Origin: Rugamonas sp. A1-17
GTDB taxonomy: Bacteria; Pseudomonadota; Gammaproteobacteria; Burkholderiales; Burkholderiaceae_D
Reading direction: 5' to 3'
DNA: 64,000 nucleotides
Assembly (NCBI GenBank): GCA_025548565.1
Contig: JAJLPB010000003.1
Location: forward strand, 1-64,000
Shown here: positions 51,039 to 59,708 of the stretch, piece by piece
Layout of the letters: each line of letters begins with the position of its first letter
How positions within the stretch are numbered: the first letter of the stretch is position 1
Program-made: the position numbers and the translations under genes
The notes under the pieces: model-generated
The model's database searches: none
What the model was told of the DNA's origin: nothing
What the model saw: only the letters and a program-made list of their open reading frames with translations

Positions 51039-51461
51039 ATGGCAAACACTATTCACGTTGACGTGGTTTCCGCCGAGGAGTTGATCTACTCGGGCGAAGC
51101 CGAATTCGTCGCGTTGCCGGGCGAGCAGGGCGAGCTGGGGATCTATCCCAAGCACACGCCGCTGATCACCCGCATCCGTCCGGGCGCGGTGCGCATCCAG
51201 GTACCAGGTCAAGCCGAGGAAGAATTTGTCTTCGTCGCGGGCGGCCTGCTGGAAGTGCAGCCGGGCGCCGTGACGGTGCTGGCGGATACCGCGATTCGCG
51301 GCAAGGATCTGGACGAAGCCAAAGCGGCAGCGGCCAAGAAACGCGCCGAAGAAGCGCTGGCGAACAACACCTCCGGGATCGACTACGCGAAAGCGCAAGC
51401 CGAACTGGCAGCGGCCATCGGCCAGCTGGCAGCGATCGCCAAACTGCGCGCCAAGCACTAA
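51039..51461 (+). CDS. atpC: F0F1 ATP synthase subunit epsilon
   Basis: A 140-residue F1 subunit that couples the rotor to the c-ring and can inhibit hydrolysis. N-terminal beta sandwich ([34 protein letters not shown]) and C-terminal helices ([16 protein letters not shown]). The ATG at 51039 is preceded by AGGAC; a longer in-frame extension to 50982 is not typical of the family. Last gene of the operon. Confidence 0.96.
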   Translation: MANTIHVDVVSAEELIYSGEAEFVALPGEQGELGIYPKHTPLITRIRPGAVRIQVPGQAEEEFVFVAGGLLEVQPGAVTVLADTAIRGKDLDEAKAAAAKKRAEEALANNTSGIDYAKAQAELAAAIGQLAAIAKLRAKH

Positions 51462-51482
51462 GCAACGCATCAGCATCACAGC

Positions 51483-51511
51483 AAAAAGGCAGCCTCGGCT
51501 GCCTTTTTTTT
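51483..51511. terminator. Bidirectional terminator after the atp operon
   Basis: AGGCAGC-CTCG-GCTGCCT with A's before and eight T after; on the opposite strand the A's become a T run. It lies between atpC and the convergent GFA gene and can serve both. Confidence 0.93.
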
Positions 51512-51522
51512 ATACGCCTGCG

Positions 51523-51897
51523 CTACCAGAGGTTTTTGCCGTCGATGACATCGATGTGGGCCGCAGCCGCGTCGAAATTGTCGAACAGGCGGGCGTTGAC
51601 GCCGATCCGGCGGGTGTGCTGGTCCCAGCTGCCGTCCATCTCGAACGCCGGACTATCGGAGTAGGTCGCGCAGCCGCAGTGGGCGCAAAAATGGTGGGCC
51701 ACCAGCTTGGTCTGCCAGCGGTACACGGCGTCGTCCGGCGCCGCCGAGGTCACGTGAAACTGGGCGGGCGTGTAGTACGCCAGCAGGGCGCCGCGCTTGG
51801 CGCAGAACGAGCAGGTGCAACGGGTCAGGGCGTCGGGAATCTCGCCGTCGATACGAAACGTGGTCTTCCCGCAGTGGCAACTTCCTGTGATGGGCAT
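51523..51897 (-). CDS. GFA family (glutathione-dependent formaldehyde-activating enzyme-like) protein
   Basis: A 124-residue zinc protein of the GFA/CENP-V fold. Zn ligands lie in GSCHCGKTTF, CTCSFCAKRGALL and HHFCAHCGCATYSD. These proteins may conjugate glutathione or other thiols; real function is mostly unknown. The ATG at 51897 has an excellent RBS (AAGGAGGA), which overrules the longer open frame. Confidence 0.93.
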   Translation of the reverse strand: MPITGSCHCGKTTFRIDGEIPDALTRCTCSFCAKRGALLAYYTPAQFHVTSAAPDDAVYRWQTKLVAHHFCAHCGCATYSDSPAFEMDGSWDQHTRRIGVNARLFDNFDAAAAHIDVIDGKNLW

Positions 51898-52035
51898 ATC
51901 GTCCTCCTTGGTCGGGTTACCAAGCCTACCATTTTCGCGTGCTGGGTGAAGCAAGGCTGGTAGTTTGTGACAGCGGGCACAGCGGCACGGGCCTGATCGT
52001 CCTATCATCGGCGGCTACTTTGTGAACAGAGCCAG

Positions 52036-53229
52036 ATGAACCGCGCACTGCTGACCATACTTGCCACCGTTGTCCTGAGCGCCGTCGGCATCGGGCTGAC
52101 CATGCCTATCATTCCGCAACTGATGCGCGATGTCGGCCATACGTCCGAGCTGGGCTGGCGCTTCGGCGCCTTCACCGGACTGTACGCACTGATGCAGTTC
52201 ATCTTCTCGCCCATCCTCGGCGTGCTGAGCGACCGCATCGGCCGCCGGCCGGTGCTGCTGCTGTCGCTGGCTGGCGCCGTGGTCGACTACCTGTTCATGG
52301 CGATGGCGCCGACGCTGGCCTTGCTGTTCGTGGGCCGCGCGATCGCCGGCATCACCGGCGCCAGCATGGCCGTGACGTCGGCCTACATCGCCGACGTCAC
52401 GCCGGAAGACCTGCGCTCGCGCCGCTACGGCCAACTGGGCGCGTGCTTCGGCATCGGCTTCATCATCGGGCCGGTGATCGGCGGCCTGTTGGGCGAGTGG
52501 TGGGTGAGGGCGCCTTTCCTGGCGGCCGCGGCGATGAACGCCGTCAACCTGGTGCTGACCTTGCTGGTGGTGCGCGAATCGCACACGGCGCGCGATAGCG
52601 ACGTGGGGACCAAGGGGCGCATGTCGTTTAACCCGCTGGCCAATCTGCGCTGGGCGGCCAGCTTCAAATCGTTATTGCCGCTGATCGGCGCGTCCGGCCT
52701 GCTGGTGGTGATCGGTGAAATCGGCGGCACCGTGTGGGTGCTGTACGGCGAGGACAAGTTCGCCTGGGACTCGCTGACCATCGGCATCTCGCTGGCCTGC
52801 TTCGGCGCGTTTCACGCGCTGGCGCAAGCGTTCATCGTGGGGCCGCTGGCCGAGCGCTGGGGCGAGCGCCGCGCGCTGATGGTGGGCATCGCGGCCGACA
52901 GCTGCGCCTATGTCCTGATCGCGCTGGCCAACCAGGGCTGGATGGCGTTCGCGCTGATGCCCTTGTTCTGCCTGGGCGGCATCGGCGCGCCGGCCCTGCA
53001 ATCGCTGGTGTCGGCCAGCGTCGGCCCGGACCAGCAGGGCAAGCTGCAAGGCGTGCTGGCCAGTACCGCCAGCCTGGCGACCGTGATCGGCCCGGTGGCG
53101 ATCAGCACGATCTACTTCATGTCGCGCGGCAGCTTCCCCGGCCTGGTCTGGCTGATCGGCGCCGGCCTGTATGTGTTTTGCCTGCCGATGTTGATGCGCA
53201 AGCCCGCCATGCCGCCGGCGGCATCCTAA
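52036..53229 (+). CDS. MFS transporter of the TetA/TCR type
   Basis: A 397-residue 12-helix drug:H+ antiporter-like protein. Motif A between helices 2 and 3 is LGVLSDRIGRRPVLLLS, with RAIAGITGASMAVTSAYIAD and GFIIGPVIGGLLGEWW, all as in class A/C TetA. It could export tetracycline-like or other small molecules. No TetR repressor lies beside it, so true tetracycline resistance is not indicated; the next genes are unrelated. Confidence 0.88.
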   Translation: MNRALLTILATVVLSAVGIGLTMPIIPQLMRDVGHTSELGWRFGAFTGLYALMQFIFSPILGVLSDRIGRRPVLLLSLAGAVVDYLFMAMAPTLALLFVGRAIAGITGASMAVTSAYIADVTPEDLRSRRYGQLGACFGIGFIIGPVIGGLLGEWWVRAPFLAAAAMNAVNLVLTLLVVRESHTARDSDVGTKGRMSFNPLANLRWAASFKSLLPLIGASGLLVVIGEIGGTVWVLYGEDKFAWDSLTIGISLACFGAFHALAQAFIVGPLAERWGERRALMVGIAADSCAYVLIALANQGWMAFALMPLFCLGGIGAPALQSLVSASVGPDQQGKLQGVLASTASLATVIGPVAISTIYFMSRGSFPGLVWLIGAGLYVFCLPMLMRKPAMPPAAS

Positions 53230-53243
53230 CCGGCGGCGGCGCT

Positions 53244-53325
53244 TCAGCAGCGCAGTCGGTATTCCGTGGGGCTCATCCCTTCGCTCCGCCGGAACGCTGC
53301 GGCGAAGGCGGATGGGGGCCGCGCC
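53244..53325 (-). pseudogene. Remnant of an AraC-family regulator (C-terminal end only)
   Basis: Translating leftward gives PSAFAAAFRRSEGMSPTEYR and a stop, the very typical end of an AraC/XylS DNA-binding domain. The preceding sequence in this frame (RGRPARP) does not match such a domain, so only the last 25 or so codons remain. It is in the 319-base gap between the MFS gene and rsgA. It suggests a deletion that removed a regulator, perhaps that of the MFS gene. Confidence 0.6.
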
Positions 53326-53428
53326 GGCCGGCCTCGGTGAAGCAGCCGTAAGCGGCGCCGTCGTGACAGGGCTGCAACCGTGGCGGGCCACGGCGCAGCA
53401 GGATGATGGCAGGCGGCTTTTGTTCCAT
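53273..53428 (-). CDS. Small ORF, unassigned
   Basis: A 51-codon frame beginning MEQKPPAIILLRRGPPRLQP with AGGAG about eight bases before its ATG, running out of frame into the AraC remnant. No homologue recognised. The good ribosome site suggests that the start is real; the end (after about residue 34) may be an accident of the deletion that created the remnant. Confidence 0.35.
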   Translation of the reverse strand: MEQKPPAIILLRRGPPRLQPCHDGAAYGCFTEAGRRGPHPPSPQRSGGAKG

Positions 53429-53548
53429 GCTGCGGCTCCTGACGAGGGGGAAGTTTGGGTTACGTGGAGATTTTCACGTTAGCCGGGCTTCTCTGCTGTT
53501 CCGGAGTTGTTGGAACTATTCCGAAATTGCCGCTTCGGAAGGAGAGCT

Positions 53549-54601
53549 TTATCGCTTGCCGAACTTGTCCTTCGAACGGGCCACGGCGGCGCGTTGCATC
53601 ACTTTCCACTTGGCGACTTCGGCGATGCGGTCCAGCGGCGTCTGCTGGTTGCGGCGGGCTTCGCGCAGCAGCTTGTGGTAGTTCAGCAGACGGTCCTCGT
53701 CCACCGCGCCGCGCACCGCGCAGCCGGGCTCGCCCGCGTGGCGGCAGTCGCGGAACTGGCATTGCGCGGCCAGCGCGTCGATGTCGTCGAAGGCGGCCGT
53801 CAGGCTGGCCTCGTCGGCGTCGGGCTGCCAGCTGCGCAGGCCTGGCGTGTCGATGATGCAGGCGCCGCCGGCGCAGCGGTGCAGCGAGCGCGATGTGGTC
53901 GTGTGCCGGCCGCGTCCATCCCCCTTGCGCACGCCTCCGGTCTGCTGGCCTGCCTGCGTCAGCGTGTTGGTCAGCGTGGATTTGCCGGCGCCCGAGGAGC
54001 CCAGCAACACCAGCGTCTGGCCCGCGCCCAGCCACGGCGCCAGCTGCGCCGCGGCGTCGTCGCTGAGCGTGTTGACGGCCAGCAGCGGAATGCTGGCGGG
54101 CAGGCGCTGGCGCAGCAACTCCATGCGCTGGTCCACCTCGTCGCCGATGTCGGCCTTGCTCATCACTACCACCGGCTCCACGCCGGCCGTCTTGACGATG
54201 GCGAGGTAGCGCTCCAGCCTGCGCGGATTGAAGTCGTGGTCCAGTCCCATCACCAGCAGCGCCGTGTCGACGTTGCTGACCAGGCTGTGATGCCGGCCGT
54301 CGTTGCCGCGCCGGGCGATGTGGGTGGTGGGCGGCAGCAGCGCGCTGAGCCAGCGTTCGTCGTGGGCCAGCGTGGTGCTGAGCACCCAGTCGCCGACGGC
54401 CAGCGCGGCGTCGTGCAGTGCCGGCAGCACGCGCGCGCGGAACTCCTCGTGGCCGTCGTGGACGGTGAGCCAGTCGCGCTGGATTTCGGTGATGCGCACC
54501 AGCTGGGCGTTGGCCGGCGCGTCGTGCAAGAGGTAAAGCTGGCTGGCGATGGTTTGCGTTAAGCCGATAAGGCGCAGCGATTCAAAATCGATGTCGATCA
54601 T
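53549..54601 (-). CDS. rsgA: Ribosome small subunit-dependent GTPase A
   Basis: Late 30S assembly factor. The 350-residue protein has an OB fold at the N-terminus, then a circularly permuted GTPase: VVMSKADIGDEVDQ (G4) comes before LLGSSGAGKSTLTNTL (G1) and CIIDTPGLRSW (G3). A zinc finger follows, CQFRDCRHAGEPGCAVRGAV. The start at 54601 is chosen over 54637 because MIDIDFESLRLIG begins the conserved part. No phosphatase gene is beside it. Confidence 0.95.
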   Translation of the reverse strand: MIDIDFESLRLIGLTQTIASQLYLLHDAPANAQLVRITEIQRDWLTVHDGHEEFRARVLPALHDAALAVGDWVLSTTLAHDERWLSALLPPTTHIARRGNDGRHHSLVSNVDTALLVMGLDHDFNPRRLERYLAIVKTAGVEPVVVMSKADIGDEVDQRMELLRQRLPASIPLLAVNTLSDDAAAQLAPWLGAGQTLVLLGSSGAGKSTLTNTLTQAGQQTGGVRKGDGRGRHTTTSRSLHRCAGGACIIDTPGLRSWQPDADEASLTAAFDDIDALAAQCQFRDCRHAGEPGCAVRGAVDEDRLLNYHKLLREARRNQQTPLDRIAEVAKWKVMQRAAVARSKDKFGKR

Positions 54602-54829
54602 GGTGTGTGTGTTTCCTGATTCCGGTAAGACGAGCAATACCCTTCGCGAAAAAGCGAATAGGTGGCGAATACGGGAAGTCAGCTGCGCGAGAACGCGCGG
54701 ATCAACACACTACGGAGGGGAGTCCCGACGTAATCAGGCAGCCGACAGGAGGGCAGTATCTACTTGGCGCATTTTATGGTCTCCTGTGGGTGGGTAAGGC
54801 GCACAGTGTCTCATCGGACGATGGCGCCG

Positions 54830-56272
54830 TCAATTGTCTTCCACGATGGTTTTAGGTTCCAGGAACGCTTCCAGTCCGAACACGCCGAACTCCCGGCCGA
54901 TCCCCGATTGCTTGACGCCGCCGAATGGCGCCAGCAGTTCGGGCACGATGCGGTTGATCAGCACGGTGCCTGCCTCCAGCCGTCCGGCGATCCGCTGCGC
55001 GCGCTCCGGTTGCGATGTGAACACGTAGGCTTGCAAGCCGTAGTCGGAGTCGTTGGCGATGCGGATCGCCTCTTCCTCGTCGCCATAGCCGATCATCGAC
55101 AGCACGGGTCCGAAAATCTCTTCCCGCGCGATGTCCATGTCGTTGCGCACGTTGGCGAATACGGTGGGCCTGACGAAGAAGCCCGCGTCCAGCCCAGCCG
55201 GCTTGCCCTCGCCGCCGGCGATCAGCGCGGCGCCCTGCGCCAGGCCGCGCCCGATGTAGTGCTGTATGCGCTCATACTGGACGCGGCTGGCCAGCGGCCC
55301 GATGTGCGTGTCCGGGTCGCGCGGGTCGCCGACGCGCATGCCGGCCACGATGGCGACCACGCGCCCGGCGATTTCGTCCATGCGGGCGCGCGGCACCAGC
55401 AGGCGGCTGCCGGCCACGCAGGCCTGGCCGTTGTTCATGAACGCCGCGTTGACCGCCAGCGGCAACGCGTGCGCCAGGTCGGCGTCGTCCAGCAGGATGG
55501 AGGCGGACTTGCCGGTCAGCGCCAGGCTGACCCGCTTCATGGTATCGATGCCGGCGCGCGCGATCAGCTTGCCGGTCGCGGTCGAGCCGGTGAAGGAAAT
55601 CTTGGCGATGTCGGGATGCCTGCTGAGTTCGTCACCAACGTCGCTGCCCGAACCGAGCAGGATGTTGAAGACGCCGGGCGGCAGGTCCGCTTCATGCAGC
55701 GCCTCGGCCACCACCTGCGCCTGGATCGGGCCCAGTTCGCTGGGCTTGATCACCGAGGCGCATCCGGCCGCGAGCGCTGAGGCGAGTTTGCTGCAGATCG
55801 ACCCGGCCGCGCTGTTCCAGGGCGCGATCAGCGCGGCCACGCCGACCGGCTGCATCAGCACGGTCGCCTCGCCGATGCGCCGGACCGGTTCATGCCGGGC
55901 CAGCGCGTCGGCCGCGGTGGCGAAGCACTGCGACGCGTACTGGCTGATCCAGCGGGCGCGCGCCAGCGGGCCGCCATATTCCTCGATCGTGACATCGCGG
56001 ATGCGGTCCGTGTGCGCCAGCACGGCCGCCTGCAGGCGCCGCAGCATGGCGATGCGCTCGTCTTTGCTAGCGTGCCACAACCCCTCCTGCGCCCGCTTGG
56101 CCGCGGCGATGGCGCGCCGCGCGTCCTCGCGGCTGGCCAGCAGGGCGGTGCCGATGACCTGCCCGGTGGCCGGGTTCACGCTTTCCACCACGCGCTCGCC
56201 GTGCACCGGCACGAAGGCGCCGTCGATATAGGCGTGCCGGATGTTCCACGCCGGAGTTGGCTGATTGCTCAT
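54830..56272 (-). CDS. Aldehyde dehydrogenase family protein lacking the usual general-base Glu
   Basis: A 480-residue NAD(P)-dependent ALDH-superfamily protein. The Rossmann part has ALIAPWNSAAGSICSKLA and ISFTGSTATGKLIAR; the catalytic Cys is in NNGQACVAGSRLL near residue 290. The usual LELGGKS motif reads LALTGKS, so the general-base Glu is Ala (codon gcg). Thioester chemistry may still occur, with another base or a different acyl acceptor. C-terminus FGGVKQSGIGREFGVFGLEA is normal. Likely co-transcribed with the alpha/beta hydrolase gene 23 bases upstream. Confidence 0.92.
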   Translation of the reverse strand: MSNQPTPAWNIRHAYIDGAFVPVHGERVVESVNPATGQVIGTALLASREDARRAIAAAKRAQEGLWHASKDERIAMLRRLQAAVLAHTDRIRDVTIEEYGGPLARARWISQYASQCFATAADALARHEPVRRIGEATVLMQPVGVAALIAPWNSAAGSICSKLASALAAGCASVIKPSELGPIQAQVVAEALHEADLPPGVFNILLGSGSDVGDELSRHPDIAKISFTGSTATGKLIARAGIDTMKRVSLALTGKSASILLDDADLAHALPLAVNAAFMNNGQACVAGSRLLVPRARMDEIAGRVVAIVAGMRVGDPRDPDTHIGPLASRVQYERIQHYIGRGLAQGAALIAGGEGKPAGLDAGFFVRPTVFANVRNDMDIAREEIFGPVLSMIGYGDEEEAIRIANDSDYGLQAYVFTSQPERAQRIAGRLEAGTVLINRIVPELLAPFGGVKQSGIGREFGVFGLEAFLEPKTIVEDN

Positions 56273-56295
56273 GGGAGGCCTCGTATGATGGTGGA

Positions 56296-57279
56296 TTACA
56301 GGTGGTCGACTTCGATCACGGCCTGGGCAAAGGCACGCGGCGCTTCCTGCGGCAGGTTGTGGCCGATGCCGCCGGAGATCGTTTCATGCTTGTACTTGCC
56401 GGTGAAGCGCTTGGCGTACGTGGTCGGCTCGGGATGCGGCGCGCCGTTGGCGTCGCCTTCCAGCGTGATGGTGGGCACCGTGATGGCGGGCGATTGCGCG
56501 AGGCGCGCTTCCAGGCCGGCGTACCGCGCTTCGCCGGACACCAGGCCGAGGCGCCAGCGGTAGTTATGCACCGTGATGGCCACGTGGTCCGGATTCTCCA
56601 GCGAGGCGGCGCTGCGGTCGAAGGTGGCGTTGTCGAAGCGCCATTGCGGCGAGGCGGTTTGCCAGATCAGCTTGGCGAAATCGTGGCGGTTCTTGTCGTA
56701 GCCGGCCTGGCCGCGTTCGGTGGCGAAGTAGAACTGGTACCACCATTGCAGTTCGGCGCTTGGCGGCAGCGGCTGCTTGCCTGCCTCCTGGCTACCGATC
56801 AGGTAGCCGCTCACCGACACCAGTCCCTTGACCCGCTGCGGCCACAGCGCCGCCACGATGTCGGCGGTGCGGGCGCCCCAGTCGTAGCCGGCCAGCACGG
56901 CCTTGTCGATCTTCAGGGCATCCATCAGCGCGACGACGTCGTCGGCCAGCGCGGCCGGCTCGCCGTTGCGGACCGCCTTAGCATCCAGGAAGCGCGTGCT
57001 GCCGTAGCCGCGCAGGTGCGGCACGATCACGCGGTAGCCGGCCTTGGTCAGCAGGGGCACGACGTCGACGTAGCTGTGGATGTCGTAGGGCCAGCCGTGC
57101 AGCAGGATCACGACCGGGCCGTTGGCCGGTCCCGCATCCACGTAGCCTACGTTGAGCACGCCGGCGTCGATTTGCTTGATCGCTGCGAAGGGCTGCTGCT
57201 CCTGTGCCATGGCTGGCAGGGAGAATTGCGTAGCGATGGCGGCGGCGGTGGCGGCTGCGAGGATGCGGATGTTCTTCAT
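56296..57279 (-). CDS. Exported alpha/beta hydrolase (epoxide hydrolase/haloalkane dehalogenase-like)
   Basis: A 327-residue hydrolase with a signal peptide (MKNIRILAAATAAAIATQFS, cleaved after AMA). The oxyanion motif is LLHGWPYDIHSY, the nucleophile is Asp in AGYDWGARTADI, and the catalytic His is in GGIGHNLPQEAP. An Asp nucleophile points to epoxide hydrolase or dehalogenase chemistry. It diverges from an OhrR-like regulator across a palindromic operator, so it is probably under redox or electrophile control, with the ALDH gene downstream. Confidence 0.9.
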   Translation of the reverse strand: MKNIRILAAATAAAIATQFSLPAMAQEQQPFAAIKQIDAGVLNVGYVDAGPANGPVVILLHGWPYDIHSYVDVVPLLTKAGYRVIVPHLRGYGSTRFLDAKAVRNGEPAALADDVVALMDALKIDKAVLAGYDWGARTADIVAALWPQRVKGLVSVSGYLIGSQEAGKQPLPPSAELQWWYQFYFATERGQAGYDKNRHDFAKLIWQTASPQWRFDNATFDRSAASLENPDHVAITVHNYRWRLGLVSGEARYAGLEARLAQSPAITVPTITLEGDANGAPHPEPTTYAKRFTGKYKHETISGGIGHNLPQEAPRAFAQAVIEVDHL

Positions 57280-57319
57280 GGTTCACTCCTGGGGTGGCGG
57301 ATCGATTGGGATGAATTAC

Positions 57320-57398
57320 TTATCGCGATAATCATTACGAACGTAAATATATACAAGGATTCGGCATTTTTCAAGTACGATAATGATTATCTCGATAA
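57320..57398. promoter_or_regulatory. Paired operators in the hydrolase/marR divergent region
   Basis: TTATCGCGATAATCATTA at 57320-57337 and TAATGATTATCTCGATAA at 57381-57398 are inverted copies (one mismatch in 18). TTATCGCGATAA is itself a palindrome. The arms are 43 bases apart, one near each start codon, fitting a MarR dimer on each divergent promoter. Confidence 0.75.
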
Positions 57399-57416
57399 AT
57401 AAATTTTGGAGTTCAT

Positions 57417-57884
57417 ATGAGCAACGACCACAATGCCCGCAAGAACGTCGCGAAACTGGGCGATTTCATGTGCTTTGCGATCTATTCGACCAACCTGGCC
57501 TACTCGCGCGTCTACAAGCCCGTGCTCGAGCAGCTTGGCCTGACTTACACGCAGTACGTCACCATCATTTGCCTGTGGGAGGAGGACCGGCAGACGGTCA
57601 AGGGGCTGAGCGAAAAGCTGTTCCTGGAACCCAGCACGCTCACGCCGATGCTCAAGCGGCTGGAAGCGATGGGCTATGTGCGCCGCGAACGCGACACGGA
57701 AGACGAGCGCAGCGTGCGCGTGTCGCTGACCGACGCCGGGCGCGCGCTGCGTGAGAAAGCGTTCGATTACCGGGAAATCACGGCCAAGGCGGCCGGCCTG
57801 GCGCCCGAAGACTTCCGGGCTCTGCAGAAGGCGGTGGTCAACTTGCGCACCAACCTGTTGGATGCGGCCGATCCGGCGCCGTGA
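57417..57884 (+). CDS. OhrR-like MarR family redox regulator
   Basis: A 155-residue winged-helix repressor. DFMCFAIYSTNLAYSRVYKP carries the Cys near position 21 that is the peroxide sensor of OhrR; LGLTYTQYVTIICLWE and LEPSTLTPMLKRLEAMGYV with RDTEDERSVRVSLTDAG complete the match. No ohr gene is beside it; instead it diverges from the alpha/beta hydrolase and ALDH genes, so organic peroxides, aldehydes or quinones may be the signal. RBS TTGGAG. Confidence 0.92.
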   Translation: MSNDHNARKNVAKLGDFMCFAIYSTNLAYSRVYKPVLEQLGLTYTQYVTIICLWEEDRQTVKGLSEKLFLEPSTLTPMLKRLEAMGYVRRERDTEDERSVRVSLTDAGRALREKAFDYREITAKAAGLAPEDFRALQKAVVNLRTNLLDAADPAP

Positions 57885-57891
57885 TCCACCC

Positions 57892-58701
57892 TCAGGCCTG
57901 CTCCCTGCAACTGCGGCGGTAATCGGCCGGCGGCTTGCCGACCAGTTTTTCGAAATCGGTGGTGAAGTGGGCCTGGTCGTAATAGCCCAGCGCCTGCGCC
58001 AGCGCGGCCAGGTCGACATCGCTGCCGTGCGCCAGCTGGTCGGCCGCGTCCAGCAGGCGGTTGCGGCGTATCACCCATTTTGGCGTGGCGCCCACGTATT
58101 CCTTGAACAGGATCTGCAGGCTGCGCACGCCGATGCTGGCGTGGTCGGCCAGCTGCCGCACCTGCGTGATGTCCGGATGCCGCTGGACCGCGTCCAGTAT
58201 CTGCGCGATGCGCGCGGTCTGCGGATCGGGCGCGGGCAGCGCGCGGCGCAGGATGGCGCTGGCCGCCTCCACCATGCCGGCGTCGTCGGGCGCCGCCAGC
58301 ACGCTGCGTTCGGCCTCGTCATCGTCGCAATCGAACAGTGAAGACAGCGGCAATTCGCGGTTGGTCGCGGACTGCACCGGCCGCTTCAGGAAACTGCGGA
58401 ACGCCCCCGGCAGAAAGCGCACGCCGAGGATGCGGCCGCTGCCCTTGAGCGTGTATTCGAAAGCCCCCGTCATCACGCCGAATACCGCCGTGCGGCCGGC
58501 GTCGAACACCAGGTGGATGCAGGGCGAAGGCAGGGTGCGCTGCACGTGGACTACGCCGTCCGGCAAGGAGTACGCGATCAGCCAGAAGTATTCGACAAAC
58601 GGCGCCAGGTCCGGCGGCGGCAGGTAGCGTTCAAGGCGGAAGGCTTTCCCGGCCGCGGCGGGATTGATCACGCCTTTGGGCCGGCTCGTCACGGTTTGCA
58701 T
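57892..58701 (-). CDS. AraC family transcriptional regulator
   Basis: A 269-residue regulator: N-terminal effector region (DLAPFVEYFWLIAYSLPDGV, HLVFDAGRTAVFGVMTG) of the type seen in short AraC proteins without a cupin, and a C-terminal double HTH with SIGVRSLQILFKEYVGATPK and GYYDQAHFTTDFEKLVGKPP. It is convergent with marR (7 bases apart) and divergent from a GST gene, which it may control. Confidence 0.9.
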   Translation of the reverse strand: MQTVTSRPKGVINPAAAGKAFRLERYLPPPDLAPFVEYFWLIAYSLPDGVVHVQRTLPSPCIHLVFDAGRTAVFGVMTGAFEYTLKGSGRILGVRFLPGAFRSFLKRPVQSATNRELPLSSLFDCDDDEAERSVLAAPDDAGMVEAASAILRRALPAPDPQTARIAQILDAVQRHPDITQVRQLADHASIGVRSLQILFKEYVGATPKWVIRRNRLLDAADQLAHGSDVDLAALAQALGYYDQAHFTTDFEKLVGKPPADYRRSCREQA

Positions 58702-58782
58702 GATCGGGTTCGCGTTTTTACAAGACCGTCATCATAGCAAGAGATAACGTGGCGTTTCTTCACCATCGACAGGAGAAACACC

Positions 58783-59409
58783 ATGGCACCCCAACTGACC
58801 TTGTACCACTGCCCGTATTCGCGCTCCACCGGCGTGATGACCTTGCTGGAAGAGCTGCACGCGCCCTACGCGCTGCATGTGATGAACATGAAAAAGGGCG
58901 AGAACCGCGAAGCCGCCTACCTGGCCGTCAATCCGATGGGCAAGGTGCCGGCGATCCGCCACAACGACGCCATCGTCACCGAGCAGGTGGCGATCTACCT
59001 GTACCTGGCCGACCTGTTCCCGGACGCCAAACTGGCGCCGCCACTGGGCGATCCGCTGCGCGGCCCTTACCTGCGCTGGATGGCCTTCTACGGCAGCTGC
59101 TTCGAGCCGGCCATCGTCGACAAGTGGATGAAGAACACGCCGGCCGACAAGTCGTCCTGCCACTACGGCGATTTCGACACCATGTTCAACACCTTCATCG
59201 AACAGCTGTCCAAGGGGCCGTACCTGCTGGGTGAGCAGTTCAGCGCGGTCGACGTGCTGTGGGCCACGTCGCTGGGCTGGATGGGTGCCTTCGACCTGCT
59301 GCCCAAGCTGCCCGTGATCGAGCAGTACGTGGCGCGTGTCACCAGTCGGCCCGCGTTTGCCGCGGCCAACGCCAAGGATGGCGAACTGGCCGCCGCCCAA
59401 ACCGCCTGA
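58783..59409 (+). CDS. Glutathione S-transferase family protein
   Basis: A 208-residue cytoplasmic GST. Thioredoxin-like N-terminal domain LYHCPYSRSTGVMTLLEELH, the gamma-glutamyl binding segment KVPAIRHNDAIVTEQVAIYL, and an all-helical C-terminal domain from about residue 90 (LGEQFSAVDVLWATSLGWM). RBS AGGAGAAA. Probable role in detoxifying electrophiles, in line with the neighbouring OhrR-like unit and GFA protein. Confidence 0.92.
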   Translation: MAPQLTLYHCPYSRSTGVMTLLEELHAPYALHVMNMKKGENREAAYLAVNPMGKVPAIRHNDAIVTEQVAIYLYLADLFPDAKLAPPLGDPLRGPYLRWMAFYGSCFEPAIVDKWMKNTPADKSSCHYGDFDTMFNTFIEQLSKGPYLLGEQFSAVDVLWATSLGWMGAFDLLPKLPVIEQYVARVTSRPAFAAANAKDGELAAAQTA

Positions 59410-59516
59410 GTACACGGCGCAACAAACACGCCGCGCACAATAGCGTTGCATATTGTCATCGTCTATTTCCTGGGTGATAATTTGGTTGACACTTAGTCCA
59501 CCCAGAGGGGAAATAC

Positions 59517-59708
59517 ATGAAGACAATGCTCGTGCTGTTGGCCGTGGTGGCGACGACCGGTTGCGCATCGGTGGTGGCGGACAAGGCGCAACCGCTGGCG
59601 GCGATAGTGCAGCCGCTGGCCGCGCCTGCCATGGGCGTCAACGAACCGGCTATCGATGTGCCGCTCAAGCTGATGTCGCCCAGCCAGAGCGCGGCCAGGG
59701 TCAACTGA
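59517..59708 (+). CDS. Small lipoprotein
   Basis: A 63-residue protein: MKTMLVLLAVVATTGCASVV with Cys-16 as lipobox residue, followed by a short Ala/Pro-rich tail (AQPLAAIVQPLAAPAMGVNE). RBS GAGGGGAAA. Function unknown. Its last bases overlap the stop of the convergent speD gene by eight. Confidence 0.75.
   Translation: MKTMLVLLAVVATTGCASVVADKAQPLAAIVQPLAAPAMGVNEPAIDVPLKLMSPSQSAARVN

Noticed and set aside
51748..51763. CACGTGAAAC in the GFA gene as a parS site
   Set aside because: Only one half of the palindrome matches (about 11 of 16), far from the other sites and inside coding sequence.
52036..53229. Calling the MFS gene a true tetracycline-resistance determinant
   Set aside because: Motifs resemble TetA, but there is no tetR partner and many chromosomal MFS relatives do not confer resistance.
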